Shown: positions 28,300-40,620, counted from the stretch's first letter. The stretch is DNA of 64,000 bases from Staphylococcus coagulans (GCF_002901995.1 NZ_PPQN01000010.1:1-64000); one strand, 5' to 3'. Program-made: numbers and translations. The notes: generated by a model not told the origin, from the sequence alone.

Positions 28300-31200
28300 A
28301 TGTTTAGAACATTTATAGGACGTGCAGGTACAGGGAAAAGTACTGAAATGTTAAATGAAATCAAGCAGAAAATGAAAGAACAACCATTAGGGCACCCTAT
28401 TATCATCATTACACCTATGCAAGGGACCTATTTATATGAGCAGTCATTAGTCAGCGATACTGAACTTATGGGAAGTCTCCGAACAGAAGTGTTGCATTTT
28501 GAGAGATTGAGTCATCGTGTATTTCAAGAATTGGGGGGTGTACATGAGAAAAAATTATCTTCTATTGCCATAGAAATGATGATTTATGATATTTTGCAAG
28601 CGTATCAACAACAACTGAAATTATACCGTTCTCAAGTTAAATACTTAGGTTTTAGTACGAAAGTACGAGAGCAAATTCAAGATTTCGAAAAATATGCAGT
28701 CACGCCAGAAATTGTTATGGAAATGGCTCAAGACCAACAATTGGAGCCACGTACGCGTGATAAACTTCACGACATCGGTCTTATTTTTAATCAACTGAAA
28801 GCGCGGATGTCATCGGAATATATTTCGAGTGAAGCTTTAATGACACGATTTGTTGATCTCATTCCGAATTCAAATTGGCTAAAAGAAGCGGAAATATATA
28901 TCGATGGATTTCACAACTTTTCCACACAAGAATATCAAGTGATTAAAGCACTTGTTCGACATACACGCGCTGTTACAGTTTTACTGACGACGAATGGTGA
29001 TGAAGACAGGTTTAGTATGTTCCGTAAACCCTCTGAATCACTGCAACATTTAGAAGAAATTGCGCAGGACACACATCAACTCCTACAACGCCAATTTTTC
29101 AATCAGCCGATGCGATTTAAAACGGACATGTTAAAAACACTCGAATCACAATTTGATGCGCTTCAACCGTTAGAACATCCATTCGCAGATGGCAGCGTCG
29201 AAATACGAGAAGCAGCAACGACGCGCGATGAGGTGAATGACATTGCGCGTACAATCATAAGAGATGTAAGAGAAAAACAGTATCGCTATAAAGATATAGC
29301 GATACTGTATCGTGATCCGTCTTACGTTTATTTGATGGAATCGATATTGCCTCAATTCGATATACCTTTTAATATCGATGTGAAAAAATCAATGACGCAC
29401 CATCCTATTATGGAAATGTTACGTGCATTAGCAGAAGTCATTCAAACAGAGTGGCAGTTTGAGCCGTTAATGCGCTTGTTAAAAACGAATATTCTGACTG
29501 AATCCATTCCGCGTAGTCGATATTTAATTGATATTCTTGAAAATTTTGCGATTGAAAGAGGCATTTATGGCAAACGTTGGATTGATCCAAAATATTTTGA
29601 GCTAGAGCAATTTCGTAAAATGGGGCTTCGTAGACATGACAAAATGACACATGAAGAAGCTGAAATGTTTCAACGTGTAATCGATTTAAAAAACAATGTT
29701 TTTAATAAACTTTTGAAGTTTCAAGAAAAGTTATCACAAGGGAAAAATGCGAGAGAATTTGCGACTTATTTTTATGAAACCTTAGAAGACTTCGAAGTAC
29801 CTAACCAACTCATGACGCAACGTGATAGGTTAGATCAGCAAGATAAACATGAATCTGCAGAAGAAATTGATCAAATTTGGAACGGCTTTATTCGTGTTCT
29901 TGATGATATTGTGACAGTCTTTGATACACGTGAGATGACTTTGAATCGATTTTTAGAAGTTTTAGACGTTGGGCTGAATGAACTTGAATTTTCTATGATT
30001 CCACAGACAATTGACCAAGTGACTATTGGTTCAATGGATCTTGCTAAAGTGGATAATAAAAAGCATGTTTATTTAATTGGGATGAACGATGGTATTATGC
30101 CTCAACCCATCAATGGGACCAGTTTAATTTCTGATGAAGAGAAAAAAGATTTCGAATTATATGCTGGGATTCAGTTGAGCCCTACAGCAGATATCTTGCA
30201 AATGGACGAAGCATTTGTATGCTACCATGCAATGACGCGTGCATGTGAGCAAGTCACTTTTTCTTATAGTTTGATGGATACAAGTGGAGGAGACCGAGAA
30301 AAAAGCCCATTTTTGAGTGATATCTTTGCGATGTTTCCTCATTTAGAAACAACACCATTATCAAAAGTTCATGAGAGAGAAGCGTTAACTTTAGTTGAAC
30401 ACCCGCATCAGACAAAAGTTCATTTATTTGAAGCGCTGAAAACGTGGTTGGATGATGGTCTCGTGTCAGATATATGGTTTACGGTTTACCATGTGATGTC
30501 AAATTATGAACAATTAAATGAAGGACTTAGTCATTTAAAAACAGCGTTAAGCTACAATAACGATACGGTTCAACTAGATGCACAATTAACTTCACAATTG
30601 TATGGTCAATCTATCCATGCTAGTGTTTCGCGTTTTGAAGGTTATCAAAGTTGTCCTTTCAAGCATTATGCTTCACATGGATTAAGGCTAAATGAGCGAT
30701 CAAAATATCAATTGCAAAGTTTTGATTTAGGTACGATTTTTCATGATGTTTTGCGATATATTGCAGAAAAGGTAGAAGGCCATTTCAATCAGTTGACGCA
30801 AAGTCAGATTGCACGTTTAACACAAGAAGCTTTAGATGAATTGCTTCCATTAGTGCAATTTAATTTATTGAATTCGACGTCGTACTATCGTTATTTATCG
30901 CAACGCATTGGCACAATCATTCAAGCGACCTTGATGGCTATGAAACATCAGACCGAGCATTCTCAATTCAGACCGATTGCATTTGAAAAGTCATTTCGTA
31001 AAACGCCAAAAAATAGCAATGAACTTCAAGCTGAGACGTTGAAAACAAAACAAGGTGTACCTATTTATATCAGAGGTCAGATTGATCGTATTGATACTTT
31101 TCATAAAAATAATAAAAGCTTTATCAATATTATTGACTATAAATCATCAAAAACAGCTGCTTCTTTGGACTTGGTAAAAGTATATTATGGCTTACAAATG

Positions 31201-31758
31201 CAAATGATGACTTATATGGATATTGCACTTCAAAATAAAGAGCGCTTAGGCTTAATAGATGAAGTAAAACCGGGTGGCTTTTTATATATGTTTGTGCACA
31301 AATTCAAAGATGAAAAACGTGCCTGGAATAATGTAAATGATGATCAAATAGAAGCTGAATTTTTAAAATCTTATCAACTCCAAGGGTTATTAAATCAAGA
31401 TGCAGATGTAATTGATGCCTATGATAAAAGACTGACGAACAGTTTCAAATCAGATATTGTACCTTTAGGTATGAAAAAGGATGGTCAATTATATGCGACG
31501 AGCCGAGTTACGAATGAGGACACCATTTATAAATTGATTCATCATAATAAACGTAATTTTATAGATATTGCGAGTCGCATTATGGATGGTCATAATGAAG
31601 TCGCACCTATGCAATATCAAAAGAAACTACCATGTTCTTTTTGTCAGTATCAATCTGTCTGCCATGTGGATAGTATGATTGATAGCCCTAAATACCGACG
31701 TGTCGATGAAAAAATTGACCCTCTTGAAATACTAGCAGCAGAGGAGGATGAATCATGA
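28300..31758 (+). CDS. addB: ATP-dependent helicase/nuclease subunit AddB (RexB)
   Basis: Subunit of the AddAB double-strand-break resection complex, which feeds RecA with 3' ssDNA and recognises Chi. 1152 residues, near the S. aureus length. The N-terminal Walker [10 protein letters not shown] is at residues 7-15. The C-terminal RecB-type nuclease domain has [11 protein letters not shown] and [10 protein letters not shown] (metal-binding Asp and Lys near 945). A 4Fe-4S cluster is suggested by Cys in [10 protein letters not shown] (near 785) together with the C-terminal [10 protein letters not shown]. The start follows GAGGGGGG. Overlaps addA by ATGA. Confidence 0.96.
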   Translation: MFRTFIGRAGTGKSTEMLNEIKQKMKEQPLGHPIIIITPMQGTYLYEQSLVSDTELMGSLRTEVLHFERLSHRVFQELGGVHEKKLSSIAIEMMIYDILQAYQQQLKLYRSQVKYLGFSTKVREQIQDFEKYAVTPEIVMEMAQDQQLEPRTRDKLHDIGLIFNQLKARMSSEYISSEALMTRFVDLIPNSNWLKEAEIYIDGFHNFSTQEYQVIKALVRHTRAVTVLLTTNGDEDRFSMFRKPSESLQHLEEIAQDTHQLLQRQFFNQPMRFKTDMLKTLESQFDALQPLEHPFADGSVEIREAATTRDEVNDIARTIIRDVREKQYRYKDIAILYRDPSYVYLMESILPQFDIPFNIDVKKSMTHHPIMEMLRALAEVIQTEWQFEPLMRLLKTNILTESIPRSRYLIDILENFAIERGIYGKRWIDPKYFELEQFRKMGLRRHDKMTHEEAEMFQRVIDLKNNVFNKLLKFQEKLSQGKNAREFATYFYETLEDFEVPNQLMTQRDRLDQQDKHESAEEIDQIWNGFIRVLDDIVTVFDTREMTLNRFLEVLDVGLNELEFSMIPQTIDQVTIGSMDLAKVDNKKHVYLIGMNDGIMPQPINGTSLISDEEKKDFELYAGIQLSPTADILQMDEAFVCYHAMTRACEQVTFSYSLMDTSGGDREKSPFLSDIFAMFPHLETTPLSKVHEREALTLVEHPHQTKVHLFEALKTWLDDGLVSDIWFTVYHVMSNYEQLNEGLSHLKTALSYNNDTVQLDAQLTSQLYGQSIHASVSRFEGYQSCPFKHYASHGLRLNERSKYQLQSFDLGTIFHDVLRYIAEKVEGHFNQLTQSQIARLTQEALDELLPLVQFNLLNSTSYYRYLSQRIGTIIQATLMAMKHQTEHSQFRPIAFEKSFRKTPKNSNELQAETLKTKQGVPIYIRGQIDRIDTFHKNNKSFINIIDYKSSKTAASLDLVKVYYGLQMQMMTYMDIALQNKERLGLIDEVKPGGFLYMFVHKFKDEKRAWNNVNDDQIEAEFLKSYQLQGLLNQDADVIDAYDKRLTNSFKSDIVPLGMKKDGQLYATSRVTNEDTIYKLIHHNKRNFIDIASRIMDGHNEVAPMQYQKKLPCSFCQYQSVCHVDSMIDSPKYRRVDEKIDPLEILAAEEDES

Positions 31759-34700
31759 TTCCTAAAAAGCCAAATGATGTGCAATGGACAGATGCACAGT
31801 GGGAAAGTATCTATGCTAAAGGTCAAGATGTACTCGTTGCTGCTGCAGCGGGTTCCGGTAAAACCGCGGTACTGGTAGAACGTATTATTCAAAGGATTTT
31901 ACGGGATCATATTGATGTGGATCGCCTCCTTGTTGTTACGTTTACGAATCTTAGTGCGCGAGAGATGAAACAACGTGTAGAAGCACGCATTCAGCAAGCT
32001 GCGATAGAGGATCCGACCAATCAGCATTTGAAGAATCAACGTGCTAAAATACATCAAGCTCAAATTTCAACGTTACACAGTTTTTGCTTGAAACTGATTC
32101 AACAACATTATGATGAATTGGAAATTGACCCAAATTTTCGAACAGCCAGTGAAGTAGAAAACGTTTTGCTACTAGAGGAAGTGATTGATCAAGTTTTCGA
32201 AACGCATTATACGCGGTTGGACCCTACATTTGTCACATTAGCAGAACATATTTCGACAGATCGAGATGACGCTGCATTAAGACAAATGGTTAAAAATCTC
32301 TATTACTTTAGTATTGCGAATCCAGATCCAATGGATTGGTTAGACCGTCTGGAACGGCCATATCTTGAAGCGCATTTACAACAACATTATTTAGATATTT
32401 TAAATAAGTATATCTTGCTTTATTTAGAAGCGGCTCAAAATGCAATTGAAGAAGCTTACCAACAACTTGAAATGATTGGTGATTACCCAAAACACACTGA
32501 TTTTATTGATCAGCATCGCCAATTTATTCGTCAAATACGTTTAGATGATCAGCTAAATAAAAAGTTGATTTTTGAATATCAGTTCGGGCGTATGCCAACT
32601 AAGCCTAAAGCAGTTCGAGAAGATGAATCTTTAAATGAAGCGTATGATATTTTTAAAAGTAACTATGATCAATTTAAAGACTATTTGAGCCAAGTCCAAA
32701 CTTTATTTGTAGGCCGTGAAGATGACACATTATTAAAAGAATTAAAGGATTTAGCACCGCGTGTTAAATATTTATCTATACTGACACAAGATGTGATTCA
32801 TGCTTTTCGTGAGGCGAAAAAGGCGCGTAATATTTTGGATTTCTCTGATTATGAACATTATGCGTTAGAAATTTTGCTTAATGAAGATGGCACGCCATCT
32901 GAAATCGCTGAAATTTATCGACAACGTTTTGATGAAATCTTGGTGGATGAATATCAAGATACCAACCGTGTCCAAGAAAAAATTATTGCGAGTATTAAGC
33001 GTGGCAATGAATCAAATGGTAATTTGTTTATGGTCGGTGATGTAAAACAATCCATTTATAAATTTAGACAGGCCGATCCAAGTCTTTTTATCGAAAAGTA
33101 TCAAAGATTCAATCAGCAGGATCAATCAAGTGGTTGGCGTATCGATTTATCTCAAAACTTCCGCTCACGTTCAGAAGTCTTAGCAACGACAAATTATCTT
33201 TTTGAACATATGATGGACACGGAAGTAGGAGAGATAGAATACGATGCAGCTGCTAAATTGTATTACGGTGCACCATATGATGAAGTCGATATGCCAGTAC
33301 AGTTCAATATTTTTATGGTAGATGAAAATATTGAACACACCGCGAGCGAACAAGAAGCGTATGGGATTGCTGAACAAGTTGAAGCAATACTTAAAACTAA
33401 AAAAGTTTATGACATGAAAACAGGTTCATATCGACCTGCGCAGTATAAAGACATTGTGATATTAGAAAGAAGTTATAGCAATGCACGCAATATTCAGCAA
33501 GTGTTTAAAGATAAAGATATACCTTTATTTGTTAACAGTAAGCAAGGATATTTTGAACAAACTGAAATTCGACTGATGTTATCCTTCTTGAGAACAATCG
33601 ATAATCCTTTGCAAGATATTTATTTAGTCGGTTTAATGCGTTCGATCATATACCAGTTCACAGAGGATGAGCTTGCGAAAATTAGAGTCGTGGCACCGAA
33701 AGAAGACTACTTTTATCAGTCCATTCAACAGTATTTACAATACGAAGATGCAGAACCTATGCTTGTAGGTAAATTAGAGCGTTTTTTAAGTGATTTAGAA
33801 GCGTATCAATCTTTTAGTTTGAGTCACCCAGTTTATCAATTGATTGATAAATTATACAATGACCATTACATCATTCAGTATTTCAGTGGTTTGATTGGTG
33901 GCAAAGGAAGACGTGCCAATTTACATGGCTTGTTTAATAAAGCGGTAGAATTCGAAAATTCAAGCTTTCGAGGTTTGTTCCAATTTATTCGCTTCATTGA
34001 TCAAATGATTGAGCGAGGTAAAGACTTCGGGGAAGAAAATGTCATCGGTCCAAACGACAATGTCGTGCGCATGATGACAATCCATAGCAGTAAAGGGCTC
34101 GAATTCCCATTTGTAATTTATTCTGGTTTGACACGAGAATTTAATACGAATGATTTAGGTAAACCTGTTGTATTGAATCAACATGAAGGGTTAGGTTTGC
34201 AATATTATGATGAGTCTAAAGGACTTTTTTATCCATCTTTGATATCTATGAGCATTGATTTAATCAATAAAAAAGAGCTAATCTCGGAAGAAATGCGATT
34301 AATCTATGTCGCGTTAACACGTGCTAAAGAGCAATTGTTTTTAATTGGAACAGCCAAGCAAGAAAAGCATTTGCAACAGTTGGCGACTTCTCCGATTACA
34401 AATGGTAAATTAACCGCTATTGATCGTTTTAATGCGAAAAATCCATTTTCTCTCATCTACAGTGTGTTGAGTAAATATCAAAATAATGCTTTACTAAAAC
34501 ATCAAAGATTTGAGTCTGACAATAAAACTTTAGATGCTTCTATTGAACCTAAAGTGATACAGCAACACATTTTAGCAGAGGAAATACTTCCTGTTGATGC
34601 GGAATCACCTCAACAATTTGATCATTCGTTAGAAGCATTAGAAACAAAACTAGCCCAAGAACCATCTAATGAAGCAATACAACTGCAAATAGAGCAACAA

Positions 34701-35399
34701 CTTTTATTTTCTTATCCTTATCAAGAAGCGATATTAAAAGCATCGAAGCAGTCGGTTTCAGAATTAAAACGACAATTAGAAACTGAACAGGCAGATACGA
34801 ATTATGAAAGGGTTAGACAATACCGATTGGGTGTTGCGACTTATGAGCGTCCTCAGTTTTTACAAGAGGAAAAACAAACGGCAGCAGAATTTGGGACTTT
34901 GATGCATACAGTTATGCAACACCTTCCGTTTAAAAAAGAAGGTTTGTCAGAAGTGGATTTAAATCATTATCTTGACAGCCTTGTTGAGCAATCCATTATC
35001 GACCATGAATCGCGACGTTTGGTCAAAACAAATGATATTCAAACCTTTATTAATAGTAAGCTGTATCGCCGTATTGCAGAGAGTGATGAAGTTTATACTG
35101 AAATTCCATTCGTTGTGAATCAAGCACATGTTGAATCAAAAGCAAATCAAGAGGAGCCTTCAATCATTCAAGGTATGATTGACCTTGTTTTTAAAGAAAG
35201 CGGACAATACTATTTTGTTGATTATAAAACAGATGCATTAATGAAGAGAAAAGGGATGTCAGACGAAGCATTCGGAGAGAGTTTAAAAAATAAGTATCGT
35301 GTACAGATGACTTATTATCAACGTGCATTAGAGACATTATTAAAAAGTCCAGTGTCGGGCTCTCTGTATTTCTTTCAATATGGTGAATTAAAGATTTAA
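31755..35399 (+). CDS. addA: ATP-dependent helicase/nuclease subunit AddA (RexA)
   Basis: UvrD-like SF1A helicase plus nuclease of the AddAB complex. 1214 residues. Walker [10 protein letters not shown] at residues 29-37, motif [10 protein letters not shown] near 396, motif [16 protein letters not shown], motif V/VI regions [18 protein letters not shown] and [18 protein letters not shown]. The C-terminal RecB-type nuclease site has [21 protein letters not shown] near 1135-1155. The start codon overlaps the addB stop (ATGA), so the two are made in step. Confidence 0.97.
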   Translation: MIPKKPNDVQWTDAQWESIYAKGQDVLVAAAAGSGKTAVLVERIIQRILRDHIDVDRLLVVTFTNLSAREMKQRVEARIQQAAIEDPTNQHLKNQRAKIHQAQISTLHSFCLKLIQQHYDELEIDPNFRTASEVENVLLLEEVIDQVFETHYTRLDPTFVTLAEHISTDRDDAALRQMVKNLYYFSIANPDPMDWLDRLERPYLEAHLQQHYLDILNKYILLYLEAAQNAIEEAYQQLEMIGDYPKHTDFIDQHRQFIRQIRLDDQLNKKLIFEYQFGRMPTKPKAVREDESLNEAYDIFKSNYDQFKDYLSQVQTLFVGREDDTLLKELKDLAPRVKYLSILTQDVIHAFREAKKARNILDFSDYEHYALEILLNEDGTPSEIAEIYRQRFDEILVDEYQDTNRVQEKIIASIKRGNESNGNLFMVGDVKQSIYKFRQADPSLFIEKYQRFNQQDQSSGWRIDLSQNFRSRSEVLATTNYLFEHMMDTEVGEIEYDAAAKLYYGAPYDEVDMPVQFNIFMVDENIEHTASEQEAYGIAEQVEAILKTKKVYDMKTGSYRPAQYKDIVILERSYSNARNIQQVFKDKDIPLFVNSKQGYFEQTEIRLMLSFLRTIDNPLQDIYLVGLMRSIIYQFTEDELAKIRVVAPKEDYFYQSIQQYLQYEDAEPMLVGKLERFLSDLEAYQSFSLSHPVYQLIDKLYNDHYIIQYFSGLIGGKGRRANLHGLFNKAVEFENSSFRGLFQFIRFIDQMIERGKDFGEENVIGPNDNVVRMMTIHSSKGLEFPFVIYSGLTREFNTNDLGKPVVLNQHEGLGLQYYDESKGLFYPSLISMSIDLINKKELISEEMRLIYVALTRAKEQLFLIGTAKQEKHLQQLATSPITNGKLTAIDRFNAKNPFSLIYSVLSKYQNNALLKHQRFESDNKTLDASIEPKVIQQHILAEEILPVDAESPQQFDHSLEALETKLAQEPSNEAIQLQIEQQLLFSYPYQEAILKASKQSVSELKRQLETEQADTNYERVRQYRLGVATYERPQFLQEEKQTAAEFGTLMHTVMQHLPFKKEGLSEVDLNHYLDSLVEQSIIDHESRRLVKTNDIQTFINSKLYRRIAESDEVYTEIPFVVNQAHVESKANQEEPSIIQGMIDLVFKESGQYYFVDYKTDALMKRKGMSDEAFGESLKNKYRVQMTYYQRALETLLKSPVSGSLYFFQYGELKI

Positions 35400-35419
35400 C
35401 TTGATTAACCTTTAAAAAT

Positions 35420-35449
35420 TTGTGATTTGTCTAAATTTTTCGTTATAAT
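35420..35449 (+). promoter_or_regulatory. Promoter of the FAH-family gene
   Basis: TTGTGA (35420-35425) and TATAAT (35444-35449) at 18-base spacing, about 33 bases before the start codon of the next gene. Confidence 0.55.
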
Positions 35450-35482
35450 ATCACTAAGATATACGTTAGGAGCTGATGATGA

Positions 35483-36394
35483 ATGAAATTCTTATCATTC
35501 AAACATAAAGATGAAACTTCATACGGAGTGAAAGTAAAAAGAGAAGAAGCAGCATGGGATTTAAAGAAAGTATTCGCTGATTTTGCGGAAGGTGACTTTC
35601 ACCCAAAAACACTACTTGAAGGTTTACAACAAAACCAAACATTAGACTTTCAAGAACAAGTGCGTAAAGCAGTTGTTGCTGCAGAAGATAGTGGTAAAGG
35701 TGAAGAATATAAAGTACAGTTTGAAGATATTGAATTTTTACCTCCAGTCACACCAACTAATAATGTGATCGCATTTGGTCGTAATTATAAAGCACATGCA
35801 AAAGAGTTAGATCATGAAGTCGATCGTTTATATGTATTTACGAAAGCAGCTTCTTCATTAACTGGTGATGAAAGTACGATCCCTCATCATAAAGATATTA
35901 CTGATGCATTAGATTATGAAGGTGAGTTAGGTGTCGTTATCGGTAAATCAGGTGAAAAAATCCCTAAAGGTTTAGCTTTAGATTATGTTTATGGCTATAC
36001 AATTATTAATGATATTACAGATCGTACAGCGCAAAAAGCACATGATCAAGCCTTCTTGTCAAAAAGTTTAACAGGTGGCTGCCCAATGGGTCCTTATATT
36101 GTTACAAAAGATGAGATGCCTACACCTGAGAATGTGAACATCGTTACGAAAGTCAATAACGAGATTCGTCAAGATGGCAACACTTCTCAAATGATTCTTA
36201 AAATTGATGAATTAATTGAAGAGATTTCTAAATATGTAGCGCTTCACCCTGGAGATATCATTGCGACAGGTACGCCTTCAGGTGTTGGTGCGGGGATGAA
36301 TCCACCGAAATTTTTACAACCAGGTGATGAAGTGAAAGTTACAATCGATAATATCGGTACATTAACTAATTTCATTGCTAAACAAGAAGATTAA
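35483..36394 (+). CDS. Fumarylacetoacetate hydrolase family protein
   Basis: 303 residues. The FAH catalytic domain occupies about 95-300: [13 protein letters not shown] (family entry), [12 protein letters not shown] with metal-binding Glu residues near 150, [27 protein letters not shown] and the C-terminal [15 protein letters not shown]. Members hydrolyse or decarboxylate acylpyruvates and oxaloacetate; the staphylococcal substrate is not established. AGGAG lies about 10 bases upstream of the ATG. It has its own promoter and is not obviously linked to neighbours; DNA repair genes precede it. Confidence 0.85.
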   Translation: MKFLSFKHKDETSYGVKVKREEAAWDLKKVFADFAEGDFHPKTLLEGLQQNQTLDFQEQVRKAVVAAEDSGKGEEYKVQFEDIEFLPPVTPTNNVIAFGRNYKAHAKELDHEVDRLYVFTKAASSLTGDESTIPHHKDITDALDYEGELGVVIGKSGEKIPKGLALDYVYGYTIINDITDRTAQKAHDQAFLSKSLTGGCPMGPYIVTKDEMPTPENVNIVTKVNNEIRQDGNTSQMILKIDELIEEISKYVALHPGDIIATGTPSGVGAGMNPPKFLQPGDEVKVTIDNIGTLTNFIAKQED

Positions 36395-36400
36395 AAATCT

Positions 36401-36477
36401 AATAGCGTTTATGCAGCGTTGAAACTGTAAAATAACGTTAAAAATTATATGCCTTTCAACGACACACTAGCGCTATT
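36401..36477 (+). repeat. Nested inverted repeat downstream of the FAH gene
   Basis: AATAGCG (36401-36407) pairs with CGCTATT (36471-36477), and inside it CGTTGAAA (36417-36424) pairs with TTTCAACG (36454-36461). It starts 7 bases after the stop. With no T run it looks more like a 3'-end RNA fold than a terminator; a real terminator follows at 36493. Confidence 0.4.
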
Positions 36478-36492
36478 TAAGTCACTTATGTT

Positions 36493-36537
36493 AGAGCGGG
36501 ATGACGAAGTCAAATCGACTTTTGTCTCGCTCTTTTT
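36493..36537 (+). terminator. Terminator of the FAH-family gene
   Basis: AGAGCGGGATGACGAAGTC and the complementary GACTTTTGTCTCGCTCT form a long hairpin (36493-36533) followed by TTTTTG. This sequence style recurs in staphylococcal genomes. The rest of the 346-base gap to the YisL-like gene shows no further feature. Confidence 0.8.
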
Positions 36538-36740
36538 GTGTTTAAATAGCCGATTTTTCTCATATGCTCGTACAGCGCATCGCTTCCTGTTTATTTGTAT
36601 TTTGTTTTAAATCGTTTTAATATAAAAGATGAAATGTTTTATTTTGCCTAAGGTTTGAAATTGATAAAATAGGCAATTTAAAATGTATAGAAGCAATCTA
36701 TAGGTTGAGATGGGGAAGATTGTTTAATTAAGGAGGTTAC

Positions 36741-37136
36741 ATGGATATGGTTTTAGTTAATTTGCATATTATTAGCTGGATTATTTTATTGATTTTATTC
36801 TTTGCGGCTTATGAAAACTATTCGAGTAAACAAGGGCCAACACCTTTATTTAAATCGTTACATATGGCTACACGTTTATTTATGGTGTTTGTATTGATTA
36901 CTGGTTTTTGGCTTTTAATTAAGGCATTTACTACAGCAGGCGCAAGTCATATGTTATTAACTTTAAAAATGATAGGCGGCATTGCTGTTGTCGGATTAAT
37001 GGAAGTGACGATTGCTCGTAAGAAAAAACAAACGCCAAGTCGTGGTTTGTTTATTGCGACATGGATTGTAGCAGTGATTACGATTATTTTAGGCGCTATT
37101 TTACCATGGGGTCCGATTACGGCACTTTTTAAATAA
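36741..37136 (+). CDS. YisL/UPF0344 family membrane protein
   Basis: 131 residues with four membrane helices (about 4-22, 45-66, 74-93 and 105-124). The pattern H.I.SWI, ...LHMATRLFMVFVLITGFWLL, and GASHMLLTLKMIGGIAVVGLMEVTIARKKK is that of YisL/UPF0344 proteins in Bacillus and Staphylococcus. Function unknown. AGGAGG is only 4 bases from the ATG at 36741; the ATG at 36747 is an equally good start. A terminator follows at 37160. Confidence 0.85.
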   Translation: MDMVLVNLHIISWIILLILFFAAYENYSSKQGPTPLFKSLHMATRLFMVFVLITGFWLLIKAFTTAGASHMLLTLKMIGGIAVVGLMEVTIARKKKQTPSRGLFIATWIVAVITIILGAILPWGPITALFK

Positions 37137-37159
37137 TAAGAAACTTAAAAGATTAAACA

Positions 37160-37200
37160 AAAGACGCGATGGGTCGTTATATGCCTACCGCGTCTTTTTT
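37160..37200 (+). terminator. Terminator of the YisL-like gene
   Basis: AAAGACGCG (37160-37168) pairs with CGCGTCTTT (ending about 37197), followed by TTT. The CoADR gene on the other strand ends 190 bases further on. Confidence 0.8.
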
Positions 37201-37386
37201 GCTTAATCGCAAGGTTTATACAAGTAAAGAGCTAAAGATTTCTGGATTGCGCCTGCGCTTATTTTAAGCTTTGTACAATCCACATTATCTTTGTCAAAGC
37301 AGGCCAACAAAATTAAATTGATTGCATTGTCCTACTCTGTGCTTCAAACGACAAATTGTGAATCTATTTCGCTTTTTATTAACTTA

Positions 37387-38712
37387 TTAAAGATTTCTTG
37401 CTTTATAGCCAATCATATTGATTAAATCTTTAGGATGACTGAAAGGTGGGGCATACGCAACTTCAAATTCCGTCAATTCATCGACAGTCATACGATGCAT
37501 CATGGCCATCGTGAGCACATCGATACGCTTATCGACACCCATTTCTCCGACAGCTGCTGCTCTCAAGAGTTGACGTGTATTTTTATCGAAATAAACACGA
37601 AGATGAATGCGTGCATTACGAGGATAATAGTTTGCACATGCAGGGCTATTCACTTCGACCGTTTCATAATCATAATTTTTAAGTTCTCTTGGTGAAAGGC
37701 CTGTACTTGCTAAAGTATAGTCAAAGAATTTAACGATACTTGCACCGAGATACCCTTTAAAAGTAATCGCATCATTACCTGCAACTTGTTCAGCTATAAT
37801 ACTAGCGCCTCTATGTGCACCCCAAGCTAATGGCACATGTGCAGGTTGTTCAACATGACGGTAGAAACTCGTAATAATATCCCCAAGCGCGTAAATGTTT
37901 GGAATATTTGTTTGGAAATGTTCATTAACTGGAATATAACCTCTCGCATCAAGTTGAACACCTGAATCTTGAATGAATTCAGAGTTCGGTGTCACGCCTA
38001 CGCCTGTAATGATTAAATCATAATCTTCTACTGCACCAGAAGTAAATGTGACTGTTTTTCCTGAAATAGCTTTAATTTCTTCATTCAAACGATAAGGAAT
38101 GTTTCGTACTTCTAATGCATCAAATAGAACTTGGTTCATATCTTGATCCATTAATTTATTAACCGCTTCGGAACGGTGGATGAGTGTAGGTTGTAAGCCA
38201 CGCTCATACAAGTTTTCAAGCACTTCTAGACTAACATAACCCGCACCTACAATAAGGACACGCTGAACGTTATTTTGTTCAATGAAAGTATCAATTTTAT
38301 CTGTATCTTCCATATTACGTAATGTAAAGAGGTGAGGCGCTTCGAAGTTAAGGCGACTCGCGCGTGCACCTGGACTTAAAACAAGAATATCGTAGTCATC
38401 TTCAAAAATTTCACCCGTTAAATGATTTTTAACTTGAATTTTATTAGATGCACTATTAATTTGAATGACTTCATGATGCACTTTTACCGTTATATCTTTG
38501 CTTTCTTTAAATTGTTCCGGATTAGTTGCTAACAATTTAGAACGGGACTCGACAATATTTCCGAGGTAATAAGGTAAACCACAATTCGCGAAGCTCATAT
38601 CGCGGTCTTTTTCATATACTGTGATACTACTTTCTCTGTCTAAACGTCGTATTTGGCTTGCACATGTAGCGCCACCAGCGACAGCTCCGACAACAATGAT
38701 TTTTTTGGACAT
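37387..38712 (-). CDS. cdr: Coenzyme A disulfide reductase
   Basis: NAD(P)H-dependent flavoenzyme that reduces CoA disulfide; staphylococci use CoA as a main low-molecular-weight thiol. 441 residues. FAD motif [10 protein letters not shown] at 9-18, single active-site cysteine Cys44 in [12 protein letters not shown], second nucleotide motif [13 protein letters not shown] near 158, and the FAD-closing [10 protein letters not shown] near 272. The C-terminal dimerisation domain supplies conserved tyrosines ([17 protein letters not shown] region). AAAGGAG precedes the ATG. Relevant to the same thiol stress that Spx senses. Confidence 0.93.
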   Translation of the reverse strand: MSKKIIVVGAVAGGATCASQIRRLDRESSITVYEKDRDMSFANCGLPYYLGNIVESRSKLLATNPEQFKESKDITVKVHHEVIQINSASNKIQVKNHLTGEIFEDDYDILVLSPGARASRLNFEAPHLFTLRNMEDTDKIDTFIEQNNVQRVLIVGAGYVSLEVLENLYERGLQPTLIHRSEAVNKLMDQDMNQVLFDALEVRNIPYRLNEEIKAISGKTVTFTSGAVEDYDLIITGVGVTPNSEFIQDSGVQLDARGYIPVNEHFQTNIPNIYALGDIITSFYRHVEQPAHVPLAWGAHRGASIIAEQVAGNDAITFKGYLGASIVKFFDYTLASTGLSPRELKNYDYETVEVNSPACANYYPRNARIHLRVYFDKNTRQLLRAAAVGEMGVDKRIDVLTMAMMHRMTVDELTEFEVAYAPPFSHPKDLINMIGYKARNL

Positions 38713-38750
38713 CTTTTTTCTCCTTTGTGTCTTTTTATTGAATTCAATTT

Positions 38751-39572
38751 TTATTCTTTCGAAATATTCAAATTAAAAAATTCATTTAAATATAAACCTA
38801 TACCATCTTCATTATTAGACAGAGTTGTTTCTTTTGCAACATGTTTTAATTCATCTATTGCATTTCCCATTGCGACACCGTGATTAGCATACTTTATCAT
38901 TTCGATATCGTTATCCTCATCACCAAATGCGATAATCTGGTCGTGATCGATTTGAAGATAATCTTTAATGTAATCTATACCGACAGCTTTACTAATCCCT
39001 TTTTTAACAATTTCAATGACTGGGAAAGGGGCACCCCAACGACGATGTTCGATATTTTCAGCGTAAAAGCGTGTGAGCATTTGTTTAATACGTGGAATCA
39101 TCATTTCCTCTGCTTCAATGAGTAAGCTTGTTGGATCTTCATTTAAATTTTCTCTTAAATCTCCCACTTTTGTGACGGGGTTTCCCATACTAAAGCCCTC
39201 AAAAAGGCGATGATCAGGTTGATCTATAAATACACAGTCTTTAACTTCAGCAATTATATTTTGAATTTCCATTTTTTTAAGTGATTCGATGATACTTGTT
39301 GCAATTCCTTCATCCAAACGATGATGTTGCGTTTGGAATTGGGGGTCATGCGGGTGATGTACAAAGGCACCATTAAAATTCACTACAGGTGTATTGAGGC
39401 CAAGTTGTTCATAATATAAGCGACTGGCTCTGTAAGGTCTACCTGTAGCAATCATAATTGCGTGTCCCTGTTGTTGAAGCGTTTTTAGAACACGGAAAGT
39501 GTAGGGTGATATTTCTTTTTGGTCATTTAATAATGTCCCATCTAAATCTAAACAAATTAAAAATTGCTTCAT
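38751..39572 (-). CDS. Cof-type HAD-superfamily phosphatase
   Basis: 273 residues. HAD motif I is [11 protein letters not shown] (nucleophile Asp at 9-11 region), motif II ATGRPYR near 42, motif III Lys in the [10 protein letters not shown] segment near 194, and motif [13 protein letters not shown] near 217. The large cap between motifs II and III is the Cof/C2B type. Such enzymes dephosphorylate sugar phosphates, FMN or other small metabolites; the substrate cannot be read. Lies 38 bases upstream of cdr on the same strand, so possibly co-transcribed with it. Confidence 0.88.
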   Translation of the reverse strand: MKQFLICLDLDGTLLNDQKEISPYTFRVLKTLQQQGHAIMIATGRPYRASRLYYEQLGLNTPVVNFNGAFVHHPHDPQFQTQHHRLDEGIATSIIESLKKMEIQNIIAEVKDCVFIDQPDHRLFEGFSMGNPVTKVGDLRENLNEDPTSLLIEAEEMMIPRIKQMLTRFYAENIEHRRWGAPFPVIEIVKKGISKAVGIDYIKDYLQIDHDQIIAFGDEDNDIEMIKYANHGVAMGNAIDELKHVAKETTLSNNEDGIGLYLNEFFNLNISKE

Positions 39573-39686
39573 TCATAATTCTCCTTAATACCAAGTTTCA
39601 ATGTATCAATATCATAGCATTTTATTGTCGAAAAGTGGGGATTTTGATATATTGTTACTAGTAATAAGATTAAAGAGGTGATACGG

Positions 39687-39995
39687 ATGGAAGAGGCACT
39701 TAAAGATAGTATACTTGGTGCATTAGAAAATGTAATAGATCCTGAATTAGGTATAGATGTCGTTAACTTAGGACTTGTTTATAAAGTGGATTTAGATGAT
39801 GATGGATTGTGTACTGTTGAGATGACATTAACTTCAATTGGTTGTCCACTTGGACCGCAAATTGTAGATCAAGTGAAAACAGTATTAGCAGAACTTCCAG
39901 AAATTCAAGATACAGAAGTGAATATTGTTTGGAATCCACCATGGAGCAAAGACATGATGTCACGTTACGCAAAAATTGCACTAGGTGTAAGCTAA
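39687..39995 (+). CDS. sufT: MIP18-family Fe-S cluster assembly factor SufT
   Basis: 102 residues, a single MIP18/PaaD-like domain. The block VIDPELGIDVVNLGLVYKV (about 17-35) and the conserved Cys in TLTSIGCPLGP near 53 are diagnostic; the C-terminus WNPPWSKDMMSRYAK is also typical. S. aureus SufT (102 residues) helps mature Fe-S proteins such as aconitase under high demand. The ATG at 39687 is preceded by AGAGGTG; an in-frame GTG at 39678 is inside that site and is rejected. Confidence 0.9.
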   Translation: MEEALKDSILGALENVIDPELGIDVVNLGLVYKVDLDDDGLCTVEMTLTSIGCPLGPQIVDQVKTVLAELPEIQDTEVNIVWNPPWSKDMMSRYAKIALGVS

Positions 39996-40461
39996 GCACG
40001 TTTTAAGGTGAAACATCATTATAAAGACTTCTGAAAATAAAGCCATAGGTAACTATGCCTTCCTGGACGTTCTTGCATAGGAGCTGAAGTCTCAACTCAA
40101 TTTGACTTAATTGAAGCACAAACTACGATGAAGCCAAATTGGATTTTGGGTGTAATACAGAAATCTCATGTAATCTTCTTGTTAATTATGATAATCATGT
40201 TGTAATCATGAAGATAAAGAGGTCAATTTTACGAGACGATGAAAGCTTTTTAGAAAATCAAAACCGCAAAAATTATAGAGAAGCATCGAAGTGAATTTTC
40301 AAATAAATATCGTTTATTTCGATATGGATATATTTTAAATCCTAAACGTTTATAAAGTGGATAAATCAATTCACCGTTAATTTAGTTCTTGTCGCTATTA
40401 ATTAAACGTTGCGAAAGTGATTTATTTATAACTATAACAGTGAGTTATAACACGCATAAAC
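39996..40461. other. Long intergenic region downstream of sufT
   Basis: No gene supported. A small hairpin CATAG-GTAA-CTATG occurs near 40047 and an inverted pair ATAACT / AGTTAT near 40433-40450. The rest is AT-rich and without a coherent frame; short fragments might be gene debris. It leads into the structured element at 40462. Confidence 0.35.
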
Positions 40462-40566
40462 GAAGTATTGTTGACGAGACGCCTGAGGGAAAAGGACGAG
40501 CCAAAGACTACAGGCTAAGGCTATCCCCTCGGAAAGCGAAGTCATACAATACGAAGTTTTATCATA
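40462..40566 (+). ncRNA. Structured intergenic element, possible ncRNA or dispersed repeat
   Basis: An 11-bp outer stem, GTATTGTTGAC (40465-40475) with GTCATACAATAC (40541-40552, one bulge), encloses AGCC/GGCT (40499-40502 / 40513-40516) and GAGGGA with TCCCCTC. The core wording GACGCCTGAGGGA ... GGAAAGCGAAGTC resembles intergenic elements that I remember from Bacillaceae and staphylococci (CCTGNGGGA...GGAAAGCGA), not verified. A 65-codon frame runs through it but is better explained by the fold. A perfect terminator-like hairpin follows. Confidence 0.5.
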
Positions 40567-40573
40567 AAAAGGA

Positions 40574-40620
40574 AGCGCTCAGATGATTTTCTATTAAAAA
40601 TCATCTGAGCGCTATTTATT
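40574..40620 (+). terminator. Perfect 17-bp hairpin after the structured element
   Basis: AGCGCTCAGATGATTTT (40574-40590) pairs perfectly with the arm at 40597-40613 around a 6-base loop, followed by ATTTATTTTGG. It could terminate a transcript covering 40462-40566. No protein gene precedes it on this strand since sufT, almost 600 bases away. Confidence 0.6.

Noticed and set aside
40389-40586. 65-codon ORF (SIVDETPEGKGRAKDYRLRL region)
   Set aside because: It coincides with a multi-stem inverted-repeat structure; the coding look is better explained by the RNA-like or repeat element.
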